A stretch of DNA of 64,000 bases from Actinomycetales bacterium (lineage in GTDB: Bacteria > Actinomycetota > Actinomycetes > Actinomycetales > Actinomycetaceae): NCBI GenBank assembly GCA_015655375.1, contig JAATFD010000024.1, positions 1-64,000 on the forward strand, given 5' to 3'. The translations under genes and the position numbers were made by a program. This document shows, piece after piece, positions 9,590-18,523 of this stretch (the stretch's first letter is position 1; each line of letters begins with the position of its first letter). Below the pieces are notes generated by a model. The model was not told where the DNA came from and did no database searches. It was given only the letters and a program-made list of their open reading frames with translations.

Positions 9590-10738
9590 ATGGCACCCCA
9601 GACCCATATCCCCACCGCGCTCGAAGCAGCCGGAGATGCGGTCGTACTGGGAGCCGACGAGGTAGCGGGGCGATTCCCGCTCCACGCCAATCCGTCGCCC
9701 GCCTCGCAGGCCGAGTACGACGCCGTGATGGCGGACCTGTCTTTCGGACGGTCCTTCACCGACCACATGGCTCATATGACGTGGACGGCGGACCAGGGAT
9801 GGCATGATCGCGAGGTCATCCCCTTCGCTCCGCTGTCCCTGTCGCCGGCAGCCGCCGTGCTCCATTACGCACAGGCGGTTTTCGAGGGTATCAAGGCCTA
9901 CCGTCACGAGGACGGCTCCGTGTGGACCTTCCGGCCCGGCTACAACGCCGCTCGGATCAATCACTCGGCAGACCGCTTGGCGATGCCGGAGATCGACCGG
10001 GAGGACTTCATCGCCTCGGTCGTCGACTACGTGCGCGCCGACGCTCGGTGGGTGCCGGGTGAGCCCGGATCGAGCCTGTACCTGCGGCCGTTCATGTTCG
10101 CGTCCGAGCCTTTCCTCGGAGTCCACTCGGCATCGGCGATCGACTACTACGTCATCGGTTCGCCTTCGGGTCCCTATTTCACGGGTGGCTTCGAGGCCGT
10201 GTCGATCTGGGTGTCGAAGGGCTACCACCGGGCCGGCCCGGGTGGAACCGGGTCCGCGAAGGCCGGCGGTAACTACGCCGCGTCCCTGCTTCCGCAGGTC
10301 GAGGCCGGTGAGCGCGGATTCTCGCAGGTTTGCTTCCTCGACACCTACGAGGAGAAGTATCTCGAGGAGCTCGGCGGGATGAACGTCTTCGTCGTCATGG
10401 CCGACGGAACCGTTCGCACGCCTGAGTTGACAGGTGTCATCCTCGAGGGCGGCACACGCTCGGCGATCTTGCGGATGCTGCGCGACCAGGGCGTGGAAGT
10501 CCGGGAGGAACAGATCGCGCTCGCGGATCTGATCGCCGGCGTCGAGTCGGCTGCGGTCGCCGAGGTCTTCGCCTGCGGGACCGCTGCGGTCGTCACTCCG
10601 ATCGGACGCCTGGCCGGTGAGGGCTTCGACGTGACGATCCCGACCGGGCCTGTCACCGAGAAGGCCTACAACGACCTGACCGACATCCAAATGGGTCGCG
10701 TCGAGGATCCTTACGGCTGGACCTATCGGATCTGCTGA
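9590..10738 (+). CDS. ilvE: Branched-chain amino-acid aminotransferase
   Basis: PLP fold-type IV aminotransferase making Leu, Ile and Val from their oxo acids with glutamate. LHYAQAVFEGIKAYR and YLRPFMFASE are diagnostic, the PLP lysine is in GSAKAGGNYAASL, and EVFACGTAAVVTPIG binds cofactor phosphate. The 382 residues match the long actinobacterial IlvE. GAGGAAGG lies 8-9 bases upstream of ATG 9590. It stands as its own unit and ends at a large hairpin shared with the opposing flavin operon. Confidence 0.95.
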   Translation: MAPQTHIPTALEAAGDAVVLGADEVAGRFPLHANPSPASQAEYDAVMADLSFGRSFTDHMAHMTWTADQGWHDREVIPFAPLSLSPAAAVLHYAQAVFEGIKAYRHEDGSVWTFRPGYNAARINHSADRLAMPEIDREDFIASVVDYVRADARWVPGEPGSSLYLRPFMFASEPFLGVHSASAIDYYVIGSPSGPYFTGGFEAVSIWVSKGYHRAGPGGTGSAKAGGNYAASLLPQVEAGERGFSQVCFLDTYEEKYLEELGGMNVFVVMADGTVRTPELTGVILEGGTRSAILRMLRDQGVEVREEQIALADLIAGVESAAVAEVFACGTAAVVTPIGRLAGEGFDVTIPTGPVTEKAYNDLTDIQMGRVEDPYGWTYRIC

Positions 10739-10778
10739 TCTGGTCTCACCCATGAACCGGGTGAACGCTCAAGAAGGA

Positions 10779-10841
10779 GGGGTGGTGCTCTCCTCGAGGC
10801 GCGGCTGAAGAATTGCCGCGTCGCTAGGAGAGCACCACCCC
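10779..10841. terminator. Bidirectional terminator hairpin between ilvE and the flavin operon
   Basis: GGGGTGGTGCTCTCCT (10779-10794) is an exact inverted repeat of AGGAGAGCACCACCCC (10826-10841). The 31 bases between can extend the stem through GGCGCGGC/GCCGCGTC. It lies between convergent genes and can serve both. There is no T run. Confidence 0.7.
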
Positions 10842-10911
10842 GATCTCGCCGACCACCACAGATGACGCGTCTCACGGTCCGAAAGTGGACGTGCTTCTGC
10901 GGCTGTGGGAC

Positions 10912-11508
10912 TCAGATGTCGTGGCCCTCGGCACCGGTCTCTGGCGCCGTGCTGGCCCGGGTCTCAAGCAGGGGCATGAGGTCGTTGACTGCGACCTCGA
11001 TGCGCGAGAAGATCCGCGGATCCAGCAGTGCCGTGCCCGCGAACTGTTGCGAGCTGGCGAAGATCGCGGCCGGGGCGACGAAGGCCTGGAGGAACGCGAA
11101 GAGCGGTCGCAACTCGTGGTCGATCATCAGCGCATGGCGATCAGATCCGCCCGAAGCGGTCAGGACCACGGGAGTTCCCGCCAACGCGTACTGATCGATC
11201 AGATCGATGAAGTGCTTGAGCATCCCGGGATAGGACCCGCGGTAGACGGGGGACGCGACGACGACCACGTCCGCCGTCTCGACGCTGTCGAGGGCGGCTT
11301 CGGCGGCCTTGTCGACGTCCTCGCGCTGGATCGCGGAGGTGAACCCAGTCCCCAAATGGTAGACGTCGACCTGGCTCGACTCGATCGGAATCCGACGGGC
11401 GAGCTCATCGACGACCAGCTGGCCCAAGGCCACCGTCTTCGACTTCTCGAGGCTCGGGGAGCCGTTGAGCAGGACGACGCGCAGGGCCCGGGGATTCTCA
11501 GCCTTCAC
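10912..11508 (-). CDS. NAD(P)H-dependent FMN reductase, CE1759-type
   Basis: Flavodoxin-like reductase that supplies reduced FMN to the neighbouring luciferase-like monooxygenase. It starts with a Rossmann-like strand and phosphate loop LRVVLLNGSPSLEKSKTVAL, and SPVYRGSYPGMLKHFIDLID is the typical flavin-side motif; 198 residues. Its ATG overlaps the stop of the upstream oxidoreductase by four bases, so the pair is co-translated. The CE1758/CE1759 name is from recall of the actinobacterial two-gene family. The substrate is unknown. Confidence 0.8.
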   Translation of the reverse strand: MKAENPRALRVVLLNGSPSLEKSKTVALGQLVVDELARRIPIESSQVDVYHLGTGFTSAIQREDVDKAAEAALDSVETADVVVVASPVYRGSYPGMLKHFIDLIDQYALAGTPVVLTASGGSDRHALMIDHELRPLFAFLQAFVAPAAIFASSQQFAGTALLDPRIFSRIEVAVNDLMPLLETRASTAPETGAEGHDI

Positions 11509-12602
11509 TTCTTCTCCTCTGTGGCCGAGGAATTCGTGGGAATCAGCGCGGGCGCATCGCCGAGCTCCTTGCGCAGGACGGGAGCGACCTCCGTGCCCAG
11601 CAGCTCAATGGCCTCCAGGTGGTCCTTCTGGGGGACGCCGCCGAAGCCCATCTGGAGCATTATGCGGTTGATTCCGTAGACCTCGTGGTAGGTCATGATC
11701 TTGTCGATGACCTCTTGCGGGCTGCCGACGACCGGCATTCCGCCGGGCCCGGCCTGGGCGTCGAAGGCCGCGCGCGGAATGTCGAATCCGACGCCGCGCT
11801 GGTGGTTGTTCTCACGCATGCCACGGGAGAAGGAGGGGTACATCGTGTCGCGGGCCGACTGGCTGGTTTTCCCGACGAAGCCGTGGACGGAGGCGCCGAT
11901 CCGGTAGTCGGCCCCGGGGGCGTCGGCGCGCTCGGCCGTCATCCGGTAGTACTGCGACATCGCCTGGTGAGCCTGGATCGGGCCGACGAGGAACGCGATG
12001 ATCATCGGCAGTCCGGCCTGGGCGGCGTGGACGGCCGAGGCCGGCGATCCACCGACGGCCTGCCAGATCGGCAACTGGTCCTGCAGAGCACGCGGGGAGA
12101 TGTCCGCGTTGACCAATGGAGCGCGCGTGCGCCCCGACGGGCTTGTCCATGTCACGGGATTGTGGTCACGGATCTGGAGCAGGAGGGCGAGCTTCTCGTC
12201 GAAGAGCTCGTCGTAGTCGTTGAGCGAGTAACCGAACAGTGGAAAGGACTCGGTGTAGGAGCCGCGACCCGCCATGATCTCGGCCCGACCGCCGGAGAGC
12301 TGGTCGATCGTCGCGTACTGTTCCCAGACGCGGACCGGATCATCCGAGGACAACACGGTCACCGCGGAGGCCAGACGAATCTGTTTCGTCACTTGGCTGG
12401 CGGCCGCGATGAGGACCGAAGTCGCTGAGGCGATGAAGTCGCTGCGGTGGTGCTCCCCGATGCCGAACACGTCGAGGCCGACCTCGTCGGCGACTGTGGC
12501 CTGCTCGATCGTCTCATGGATGCGCTGGGCGGGTGAGGGCATGACGCCGGTCGTGGGATCGGTGGTCACCTCTCCGAAGGTGAGGGCTCCGACTTCGAAC
12601 AT
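11505..12602 (-). CDS. LLM-class flavin-dependent oxidoreductase, CE1758-type
   Basis: Luciferase-like TIM-barrel monooxygenase using FMNH2. It begins MFEVGALTFGEVTTDP; the family blocks VGLDVFGIGEHHRSDF, IRLASAVTVLSSDDPVRVWE, IMAGRGSYTESFPLFG and LPIWQAVGGSPAS are present. ATG 12602 has GGAG upstream; the frame also opens at TTG 12620. About 365 residues. It is paired with the flavin reductase by a 4-base overlap, and an HxlR regulator sits just upstream on the same strand, so redox- or substrate-dependent control of the pair is likely. The true substrate cannot be read from the sequence. Confidence 0.82.
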   Translation of the reverse strand: MFEVGALTFGEVTTDPTTGVMPSPAQRIHETIEQATVADEVGLDVFGIGEHHRSDFIASATSVLIAAASQVTKQIRLASAVTVLSSDDPVRVWEQYATIDQLSGGRAEIMAGRGSYTESFPLFGYSLNDYDELFDEKLALLLQIRDHNPVTWTSPSGRTRAPLVNADISPRALQDQLPIWQAVGGSPASAVHAAQAGLPMIIAFLVGPIQAHQAMSQYYRMTAERADAPGADYRIGASVHGFVGKTSQSARDTMYPSFSRGMRENNHQRGVGFDIPRAAFDAQAGPGGMPVVGSPQEVIDKIMTYHEVYGINRIMLQMGFGGVPQKDHLEAIELLGTEVAPVLRKELGDAPALIPTNSSATEEKK

Positions 12603-12659
12603 GCGTGGACTCCGTTTCAATCAGGGGACAAGAACAGCAGGAGAAAAGGCGGGAGTGAT

Positions 12660-13055
12660 TCAGCGGAGGGGACGTGTGGGCTCGCGGCCGGCTGTCTTCG
12701 CCGGTGTGGGCCCAGAGGTCTCCAGGAGCAGGTCGCCCCACTCGGTGAGCGCCTCGAGCACGGGGAGCAGCGCCACGCCGCTCTCGGTGAGCGTGTACCT
12801 CACGGCCGGTGGTCGTTCGTCAAGGACGTGGCGGGCGACGAGCCCGTCCCCCTCCAGCTCGCGCAGGCGTCGGGCGAGGACGGCGTCGGACAGCCCTTCG
12901 ACGTGGCGTCTGATGTCAGAGAAGCTCTGGCATCCTGCGCCGATCGCCTGGACGAGGCGTCCGTTCCATCTACGTCCGACGACCTCCATGGCTGCCACGA
13001 AGGACGGACACGCTGCACGGCCCAAGGGAACGTCTTGTGTCGGTTTGTCGCTCAC
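12660..13055 (-). CDS. HxlR-family transcriptional regulator
   Basis: Small winged-helix regulator of 131 residues. CPSFVAAMEVVGRRWNGRLV and FSDIRRHVEGLSDAVLARRL are the HxlR recognition region, with an N-terminal cysteine (residue 15) at the redox-sensing place. VRYTLTESGVALLPVLEAL closes the domain. GTG 13055 lies inside an inverted repeat that may be its own operator. It is 57 bases upstream of the flavin oxidoreductase pair on the same strand, so control of that pair is the natural guess. The open frame runs further upstream without family similarity. Confidence 0.88.
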   Translation of the reverse strand: MSDKPTQDVPLGRAACPSFVAAMEVVGRRWNGRLVQAIGAGCQSFSDIRRHVEGLSDAVLARRLRELEGDGLVARHVLDERPPAVRYTLTESGVALLPVLEALTEWGDLLLETSGPTPAKTAGREPTRPLR

Positions 13056-13074
13056 AATATGTGAGCTTCTCACA
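13050..13074. promoter_or_regulatory. Candidate HxlR operator
   Basis: GCTCACA-ATA-TGTGAGC (13050-13066) is a perfect 7+7 inverted repeat, and a third half-site CTCACA follows at 13069-13074, giving overlapping palindromes with half-site TGTGAG. It covers the start codon of the HxlR gene. Autoregulation is inferred. Confidence 0.5.
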
Positions 13075-13210
13075 GGAGAGGAGCAAAGGCAATGGTGTGT
13101 TCGCTCTCGGCGGGACCTGTGAGGATGACGCTTGTCACTCTCACTCCGGGGGAAGATCGTTGGAGAGTCGTCCCCCTGGAGGACGATCCAGGGGGACGGG
13201 AACGTGTCCG

Positions 13211-13229
13211 ACCGCTTAGGCTGACCTAA
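13211..13229. promoter_or_regulatory. DtxR/IdeR-type iron box
   Basis: TTAGGCTGACCTAA (13216-13229) matches 13 of 14 bases of the right part of the IdeR/DtxR consensus TTAGGTTAGGCTAACCTAA; the left five bases do not match. It lies about 28 bases before the ABC gene start, so iron repression is expected. Confidence 0.7.
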
Positions 13230-13257
13230 GAATGACTGAACAGAATGGAGCCCGCGA

Positions 13258-14886
13258 GTGAAGAAGACGGCAGTCGTCCTGCTGGCGTGGGTGTCCTCCC
13301 TCGCACTGGCGGGTCTTGATCTCAGCGTCGGGTCGATTGTCGGCGACTTCCTCGACGGGACGACGGTTCGGACCTCGCTCGTGGCGGGAGCTGTCGTCTG
13401 TGCGTTGGTGGCGGGCCTGTGTGCAGGGGGCGCCTCATGGCTAGGCGAGCGCGGGTTGGCGAGCACCGAGGCGGGAGTCCGTCGTCGCGTGGTCTCCCAG
13501 GTCTTCGCCCTGGGATCTGCCGAGAGGACCCGCGAACGCAGTGGACTGATCGTGTCGACGGCCACGGACGGGGCCGAGCGCTCGGCCGCATTCCACTCAA
13601 CCTTCATCGCGCCGATGATCGCCTCCCTGACGACACCGGTGATCGTCCTCGTCGTCGTGGCACTCGCGATCGATCCGTTGTCCTCGGGGCTCCTGGCCCT
13701 CGCAATCCCCTTCGTTCCCTTGTCAGCCGGCGCATTCCAGATGGCATTCCGGACGGTGTCGAAGCGCTATCGGGCGTCCTCGCAGGTCCTGGCCGCCAAG
13801 GAGCTGGACGCGATCCAGGGCCTGTCGACCCTGGCCCTGCTCAACGCGGGGCGGCGGGTCGGACAGCGCCTGGCCCGCGCGACGGAAGAGGTCCGCCGGG
13901 AGGTCATGCGCTACCTCGCGGCGAATCAGATCGTCCTGCTGGTTGTCGATGCGGTCTTCTCCCTGGGAATGGTCACCGGGGCGGCCGTGATCGCCCTGTG
14001 GCGTTTTGATGCGGGAGCCATCGCTGCCGGGCAGGCGCTGTCCCTGGTGCTGATGTCCTCCCTGCTCCTGGAACCGCTGGAGAAGATCGGACAATTCTTC
14101 TACGTAGGACTCGGCGGGATCACGGCCTCGAAGGAGATCTCCGCCTTCTGCGGGAGGACTCCCACCGTCGTCGACGCGCCCGGAGTCATGGCTCCCGATC
14201 GGACCTCCGAGCCCGAAGGACTTCGCGTCGAGGATGTCTCCTTCTCCTACGGTGAGGACGTGCCCGTGCTGCGCGGAGCCGGCCTCGACGTCGCGCCCGG
14301 CGAGCACGTCGTCCTGACGGGTGAGTCCGGCGCAGGAAAGTCGACGATCGCCGCACTCCTGCAGGCGGATCGCAGGCCTGATTCCGGTCGGGTCCTCATC
14401 GGCGGACATGACCTTTTCGACGTGCCGTTGTCCTGGACGCGCGACCAGTTCGGCGTGGTCGCCCAGGAGACCTACCTGTTCACCGGCACCCTGCGGGACA
14501 ACTTGCTGATCGCTGCGCGCGAGGCGTCTGATACGGCCCTCGTCGATGCGTTGACGCGGGCACGGCTGTCAGATCTGCTCAGCCGACTTCCTTCCGGTCT
14601 CGACACCCCGGTGGGTGAACGCGGACTCGCTCTGTCCGGCGGGGAGGCCCAGCGTGTGGCGATTGCTCGCGCGCTGCTCAAGGATGCCCCGATCCTGCTG
14701 CTCGATGAACCGACCGCCCACGTCGACCTGACTTCTGAGAGGGAGATCCTCGAAGCGCTGGAAGAGGTCGCGACGGGACGGACGACCGTGACGATCTCGC
14801 ACCGAGCCGCCACGATCGAGGACGCCGACCGGGAACTGGTCCTGGCCGACGGACGGATCACCGAGGTCGAGGAGGAGCGCGCATGA
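13258..14886 (+). CDS. Exporter-fold ABC transporter subunit, probable siderophore importer (IrtA/YbtP type)
   Basis: Half-transporter with an N-terminal six-helix membrane domain (to about residue 300) and a C-terminal ATPase: Walker A GESGAGKST, signature LSGGEAQRVAIARALL, Walker B ILLLDEPTAHVD, switch histidine in TISHRAA. It starts at GTG 13258. It overlaps the next ABC subunit by four bases and is followed by a DUF2218 gene. This trio under an iron box is the actinobacterial pattern for siderophore import by exporter-fold ABC proteins (compare mycobacterial IrtAB and Yersinia YbtPQ). The alternative of a CydDC-like thiol exporter or drug exporter is less likely because of the iron box and DUF2218. 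The substrate is not known. Confidence 0.75.
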   Translation: MKKTAVVLLAWVSSLALAGLDLSVGSIVGDFLDGTTVRTSLVAGAVVCALVAGLCAGGASWLGERGLASTEAGVRRRVVSQVFALGSAERTRERSGLIVSTATDGAERSAAFHSTFIAPMIASLTTPVIVLVVVALAIDPLSSGLLALAIPFVPLSAGAFQMAFRTVSKRYRASSQVLAAKELDAIQGLSTLALLNAGRRVGQRLARATEEVRREVMRYLAANQIVLLVVDAVFSLGMVTGAAVIALWRFDAGAIAAGQALSLVLMSSLLLEPLEKIGQFFYVGLGGITASKEISAFCGRTPTVVDAPGVMAPDRTSEPEGLRVEDVSFSYGEDVPVLRGAGLDVAPGEHVVLTGESGAGKSTIAALLQADRRPDSGRVLIGGHDLFDVPLSWTRDQFGVVAQETYLFTGTLRDNLLIAAREASDTALVDALTRARLSDLLSRLPSGLDTPVGERGLALSGGEAQRVAIARALLKDAPILLLDEPTAHVDLTSEREILEALEEVATGRTTVTISHRAATIEDADRELVLADGRITEVEEERA

Positions 14887-16754
14887 GCCGGGTGACGAAA
14901 CCGGAAGCTTCGGGCACACCGAGCGACCCTGGGAGCTGGACGCGGGTCGAACTGTCCAGGCGGCTGCTGGCCGTGGCACGCCCCGTGCTCGCCCCACTCG
15001 GTATTTCCCTGGTGTGTCGCCTCATCGAACTGCTCCTGGGGATCGGGCTCTTCGTGGTGGGCGGCTGGGCGCTGCTGACCCGAGTGACGGGGGAACCGAC
15101 TTGGTCGATCGGCATGGTCGCCGCCGTATTGATCGTGATGTCCCTGGTCAAGGCCGTGGCACGCTACCTCGAACAGTTCAGTGGGCACTGGGTGGCCTTC
15201 CGCTCGCTGGCCCTGCTGCGCATGTACTTCTACGACCGGCTCGAACCGCAGGCGCCGGCAGCGACCGAAGGAGCGGACTCGGGCGACCTGATGTCGCGAG
15301 TGACGAAGGACGTCGACCGCATCGAGGTCTTTTTCGCCCACACCTTGGTTCCCGCCCTCACTGCCGTCCTCGCTCCGGTGATCGTCCTGATCTGGCTCGG
15401 GTGCACGGTGTCCCGGTGGGCGGCGTTGCTCCTGCTGCCGTTCTTCCTCCTCGTCGGCGCGGTGGTTCCCCGGTGGGGTGCGCGGCGGACCGACACTGCG
15501 GCGCGCGTCATCCGCCAGGAACGGGGCGCGCTGGCCCAGCACGTGACGGATTCCGTTCAGGGCGTGCGCGAGGTCCTCGCCTTCAACGATGCGGAGGGCC
15601 GTCTGGCCTCAATGGGGAAGATCGAGGACACGATCGGCACTGCACAAGGGGCGGCTGGCCGTTTCATCGCGGGGCGTCGCGGGGTCAACCGGGCCCTCGT
15701 CGCACTCGCCCTGGTGGCGATGAGCGTCCTGATGGCCTCGCTGTACGCTTCGGGCGCAGTGGACGCCGGAGCCGTGGGGTTGGCCCTGGGAGCAACGCTC
15801 GGCGCGTTTCCTGCGATGCTGGACGTCGAGGGATTCGCTGCTGATCTGGACCAGGCTTTCGCCTCGGCCCGACGCGTCTTCGATGTCACCGAGCAAGCTC
15901 CCCGCGTCACCGATCCCGATCATCCTGTCGAATCCGACGGGACCGGGGACATCGAGCTGCGCGACGTGAGCTTCCGCTACCCGCCGCGCGAGGGCGACCC
16001 GGTCGAGGGACCGTGGGCGCTCACGGACATCGGCCTCCGATTCCCCGCCGGTCGGGTCACGGCCGTCGTGGGCGCCTCCGGATCGGGCAAATCGACTCTG
16101 GCCTCGTTGCTGGTGCGCACCTGGGATCCCGACACGGGGTCCGTGCGTCTCAGTGACACCGACGTCCGGGATCTCACCCAGCAACGGCTGCACGAGCTGG
16201 TGGCCTTCGCTCCGCAGCGGCCCTACGTCTTCAACGACACGGTGCGCGCGAACCTCTTGCTCGCCCGACCCGACGCGAGCGACGATGAACTCGATCGGGT
16301 CTGTGCCCGGGTCGGTCTGACCCCGTGGTTGGAGAGCGAGCCCGAGGGGATCGACACATTGGTCGGGGAAATGGGGGAGCGACTCTCCGGCGGCCAACGC
16401 CAGAGGCTCGCGCTGGCACGCGCTCTGCTGCGAGAGGCTCCGGTGACGGTCCTCGACGAGGCGACCTCGCAGGTCGACCGCGACACCGAGGCCCGCGTGC
16501 TTGCCGGGATCCGCGAGGCCACCGTCGGCCGGACGCTGATCGTCATCGCCCACCGGATCTCGACGATCACTGACGCGGACCGGATCGTCGTCCTCGACGC
16601 CGGACGCGTCGTCGAGGACGGGACCTACGCGGATCTCATCGCAGCGGACGGCGCCCTCGCGGCGCTTGTCCGGCGCGAGGCCCCGGGCATGACTCGCGAC
16701 ACCACCGAACGGGCCGCGACCGCGGCCCCGACACCAGGAGATGACCGACCATGA
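14883..16754 (+). CDS. Exporter-fold ABC transporter subunit, partner (IrtB/YbtQ type)
   Basis: Second half-transporter, 623 residues: six membrane helices from about residue 30 to 330, then the ATPase with Walker A GASGSGKST, Q-loop LVAFAPQRPYVFNDT, signature LSGGQRQRLALARALL, Walker B VTVLDEATSQVD and TLIVIAHRISTI. Its ATG overlaps the stop of the first subunit (ATGA), and it overlaps the DUF2218 gene the same way, so all three are translated together. As a heterodimer with the upstream protein it would import ferric siderophore using ATP; this is inferred from operon content and the iron box. Confidence 0.75.
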   Translation: MSRVTKPEASGTPSDPGSWTRVELSRRLLAVARPVLAPLGISLVCRLIELLLGIGLFVVGGWALLTRVTGEPTWSIGMVAAVLIVMSLVKAVARYLEQFSGHWVAFRSLALLRMYFYDRLEPQAPAATEGADSGDLMSRVTKDVDRIEVFFAHTLVPALTAVLAPVIVLIWLGCTVSRWAALLLLPFFLLVGAVVPRWGARRTDTAARVIRQERGALAQHVTDSVQGVREVLAFNDAEGRLASMGKIEDTIGTAQGAAGRFIAGRRGVNRALVALALVAMSVLMASLYASGAVDAGAVGLALGATLGAFPAMLDVEGFAADLDQAFASARRVFDVTEQAPRVTDPDHPVESDGTGDIELRDVSFRYPPREGDPVEGPWALTDIGLRFPAGRVTAVVGASGSGKSTLASLLVRTWDPDTGSVRLSDTDVRDLTQQRLHELVAFAPQRPYVFNDTVRANLLLARPDASDDELDRVCARVGLTPWLESEPEGIDTLVGEMGERLSGGQRQRLALARALLREAPVTVLDEATSQVDRDTEARVLAGIREATVGRTLIVIAHRISTITDADRIVVLDAGRVVEDGTYADLIAADGALAALVRREAPGMTRDTTERAATAAPTPGDDRP

Positions 16755-17110
16755 CAATTTCACGGGCGAGTGTTGCCACCGAACGGCCGGCGCGCTATGG
16801 CAAACAGCTGACGTCCCACATGGGACGCCGATGTGAGGTCACGTGGGACGACGAGTCCGGAACGGGCACGATTGTCCTTCCGGGCGAGAAGGCGCGCACG
16901 GGTCTGCGGGCGATCCCCGGGGTCCTGGAGCTCGTCCTCGAGTCGGATCCCGAGGTGACGGATCGCTTTGAGGAGGTCGTCGGCATCCACCTTGCCCGTT
17001 TCGGCGCCCGCGACGCGTTGGTCGTCGCGTGGACGCGCGACGAGGGCGGGCAGGGCACGACCCAGGGGCCTGTAGATCCGGCCGAACTGCGCCAAGGGCG
17101 TGGCGAATGA
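16751..17110 (+). CDS. DUF2218 family protein
   Basis: A 119-residue soluble protein beginning ISRASVATERPARYGKQLTS and continuing SHMGRRCEVTWDDESGTG, which is the DUF2218 hallmark. Members of this family are regularly linked with siderophore ABC importers and siderophore-interacting reductases in Actinobacteria; the biochemical role is unknown. It overlaps the preceding ABC gene by four bases and ends the iron-boxed operon. Confidence 0.8.
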   Translation: MTISRASVATERPARYGKQLTSHMGRRCEVTWDDESGTGTIVLPGEKARTGLRAIPGVLELVLESDPEVTDRFEEVVGIHLARFGARDALVVAWTRDEGGQGTTQGPVDPAELRQGRGE

Positions 17111-17194
17111 GCCCTGTCCGTCTACCATCGGGACGGTGAGAGAACTGCCGACCACGATCCTTCCCACACACCGCGTTGAGGGGAGGTCCTCCCG

Positions 17195-18421
17195 ATGGAA
17201 CGCCTGATCGGCTGGCGCAAATTCGACGAGTGGGGATCTGCGGAGGCGATCCCGGCGTTCCTTGGCGAACTGGGGAACGGCGCACCGACCTCGGAAATGT
17301 GGTTCGGGGGACACCCGGACGGTCCGACCCGGATTCTCGGTCCGGGCGGTGTGCCCGCGGAGTCCCTGACGGACTTCATCGCCGAGGACCCACAGCGCCG
17401 TCTGGGGCGTGGTGTGGTCTTCGCCTTCGGTCCTCACCTGCCCTACCTGATGAAGCTCATCGCGCCGGCAAGGGCGCTGTCCCTGCAGGTCCACCCGACC
17501 AAGGAGATTGCCCGCGAGGGATACTTGAGGGAAGAAGCCCTCGGGATCCCACGCACGGATCCCCGGCGGACCTATCGGGACATGAACCACAAGCCCGAGA
17601 TGCTCTATGCCCTGACGGATTTCGAGGCGCTCGTCGGATTCCGGGTCCCCCGTAAGGCTCGAGGTCTGCTCGAGGGCCTGGATGGTCGTCTGGCGGACGC
17701 AGTGCGCCGCAGGTTGCGCCTGTCGACCGTGCGCGGCGGCCTGCGCTCGTTGGTGTCCTGGCTCTTCGACGGGGACTCTCTGGCCTGCCCCGAGGCCGTG
17801 GCCGAGTTCTGTGGAGCCTGCGAACGTCGCCTGGCCGAGGGCTGCTCACCCTCGGTGCGCACCGATGTGATGGTCGCTGATCTCGCCCGGCTCCATCCGG
17901 GGGACCCCGGCATCGTCGTCGCCTTCTTGATGAATCCGGTCTCCCTGCGGCCGGGCGAGGCCGTCTACATCCCCCCACGCCAGATCCACTCCTATCAGTC
18001 GGGACTCGGAGTGGAGATCATGGCGTCCTCGGACAACGTCGTGCGTGCCGGTCTGACGCAGAAGTACGTCGATTCCGCTCAGCTCGTCGAGATCGCGGAA
18101 TTCTCTGCCCTTCCTCCGATCCGGCTGGCTCCCGAGCATCCGACGGTGACGACGGATCGCTTTCTCGCGCCCGCCCAGGAATTCATGCTGTCGGTGACGA
18201 CCTTGGTCGGCGAGTCCGGACCCGGTGTCGTGATTCCGGGGGAGGGTCCGCGCCTCGTCCTCGCCATCGAGGGCCAGATTGAACTGGCGAGCAGTGGGGG
18301 GAGCACAGCCTCTCCGAAATGGGTCTCACTCGAACGCGGGCAGTCGGTCTTCATCTCGGCTGAGGAACGCGTGTTGCGTGCGCGAGGCACGGGGCGCGTC
18401 CTCCAGTGCGCGTCACCGTGA
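17195..18421 (+). CDS. manA: Mannose-6-phosphate isomerase, class I
   Basis: Zinc enzyme interconverting mannose 6-phosphate and fructose 6-phosphate, feeding GDP-mannose and mannose use. The zinc ligands can be seen in ALSLQVHPTKE (Gln, His), NHKPEMLYALTDFEAL (Glu) and PPRQIHSYQSGLGVEIMA (His), with the catalytic arginine in SSDNVVRAGLT. The length of 408 residues is normal. GGGGAGG lies just upstream of ATG 17195. It is 84 bases after DUF2218 and is probably an independent gene. Confidence 0.92.
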   Translation: MERLIGWRKFDEWGSAEAIPAFLGELGNGAPTSEMWFGGHPDGPTRILGPGGVPAESLTDFIAEDPQRRLGRGVVFAFGPHLPYLMKLIAPARALSLQVHPTKEIAREGYLREEALGIPRTDPRRTYRDMNHKPEMLYALTDFEALVGFRVPRKARGLLEGLDGRLADAVRRRLRLSTVRGGLRSLVSWLFDGDSLACPEAVAEFCGACERRLAEGCSPSVRTDVMVADLARLHPGDPGIVVAFLMNPVSLRPGEAVYIPPRQIHSYQSGLGVEIMASSDNVVRAGLTQKYVDSAQLVEIAEFSALPPIRLAPEHPTVTTDRFLAPAQEFMLSVTTLVGESGPGVVIPGEGPRLVLAIEGQIELASSGGSTASPKWVSLERGQSVFISAEERVLRARGTGRVLQCASP

Positions 18422-18523
18422 CGCACGAGGACACGTTCGCCCATGGGATGGACGGCTCCGAACGCTCCGGCGCTGCTCGATAGTCTGAGCCCATCTCTTG
18501 TTGAGCGGCCGGAGAGGACAACC

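Noticed and set aside
13258..16754. CydDC thiol exporter
   Set aside because: No cydAB genes next to it; iron box and DUF2218 instead indicate a siderophore importer.
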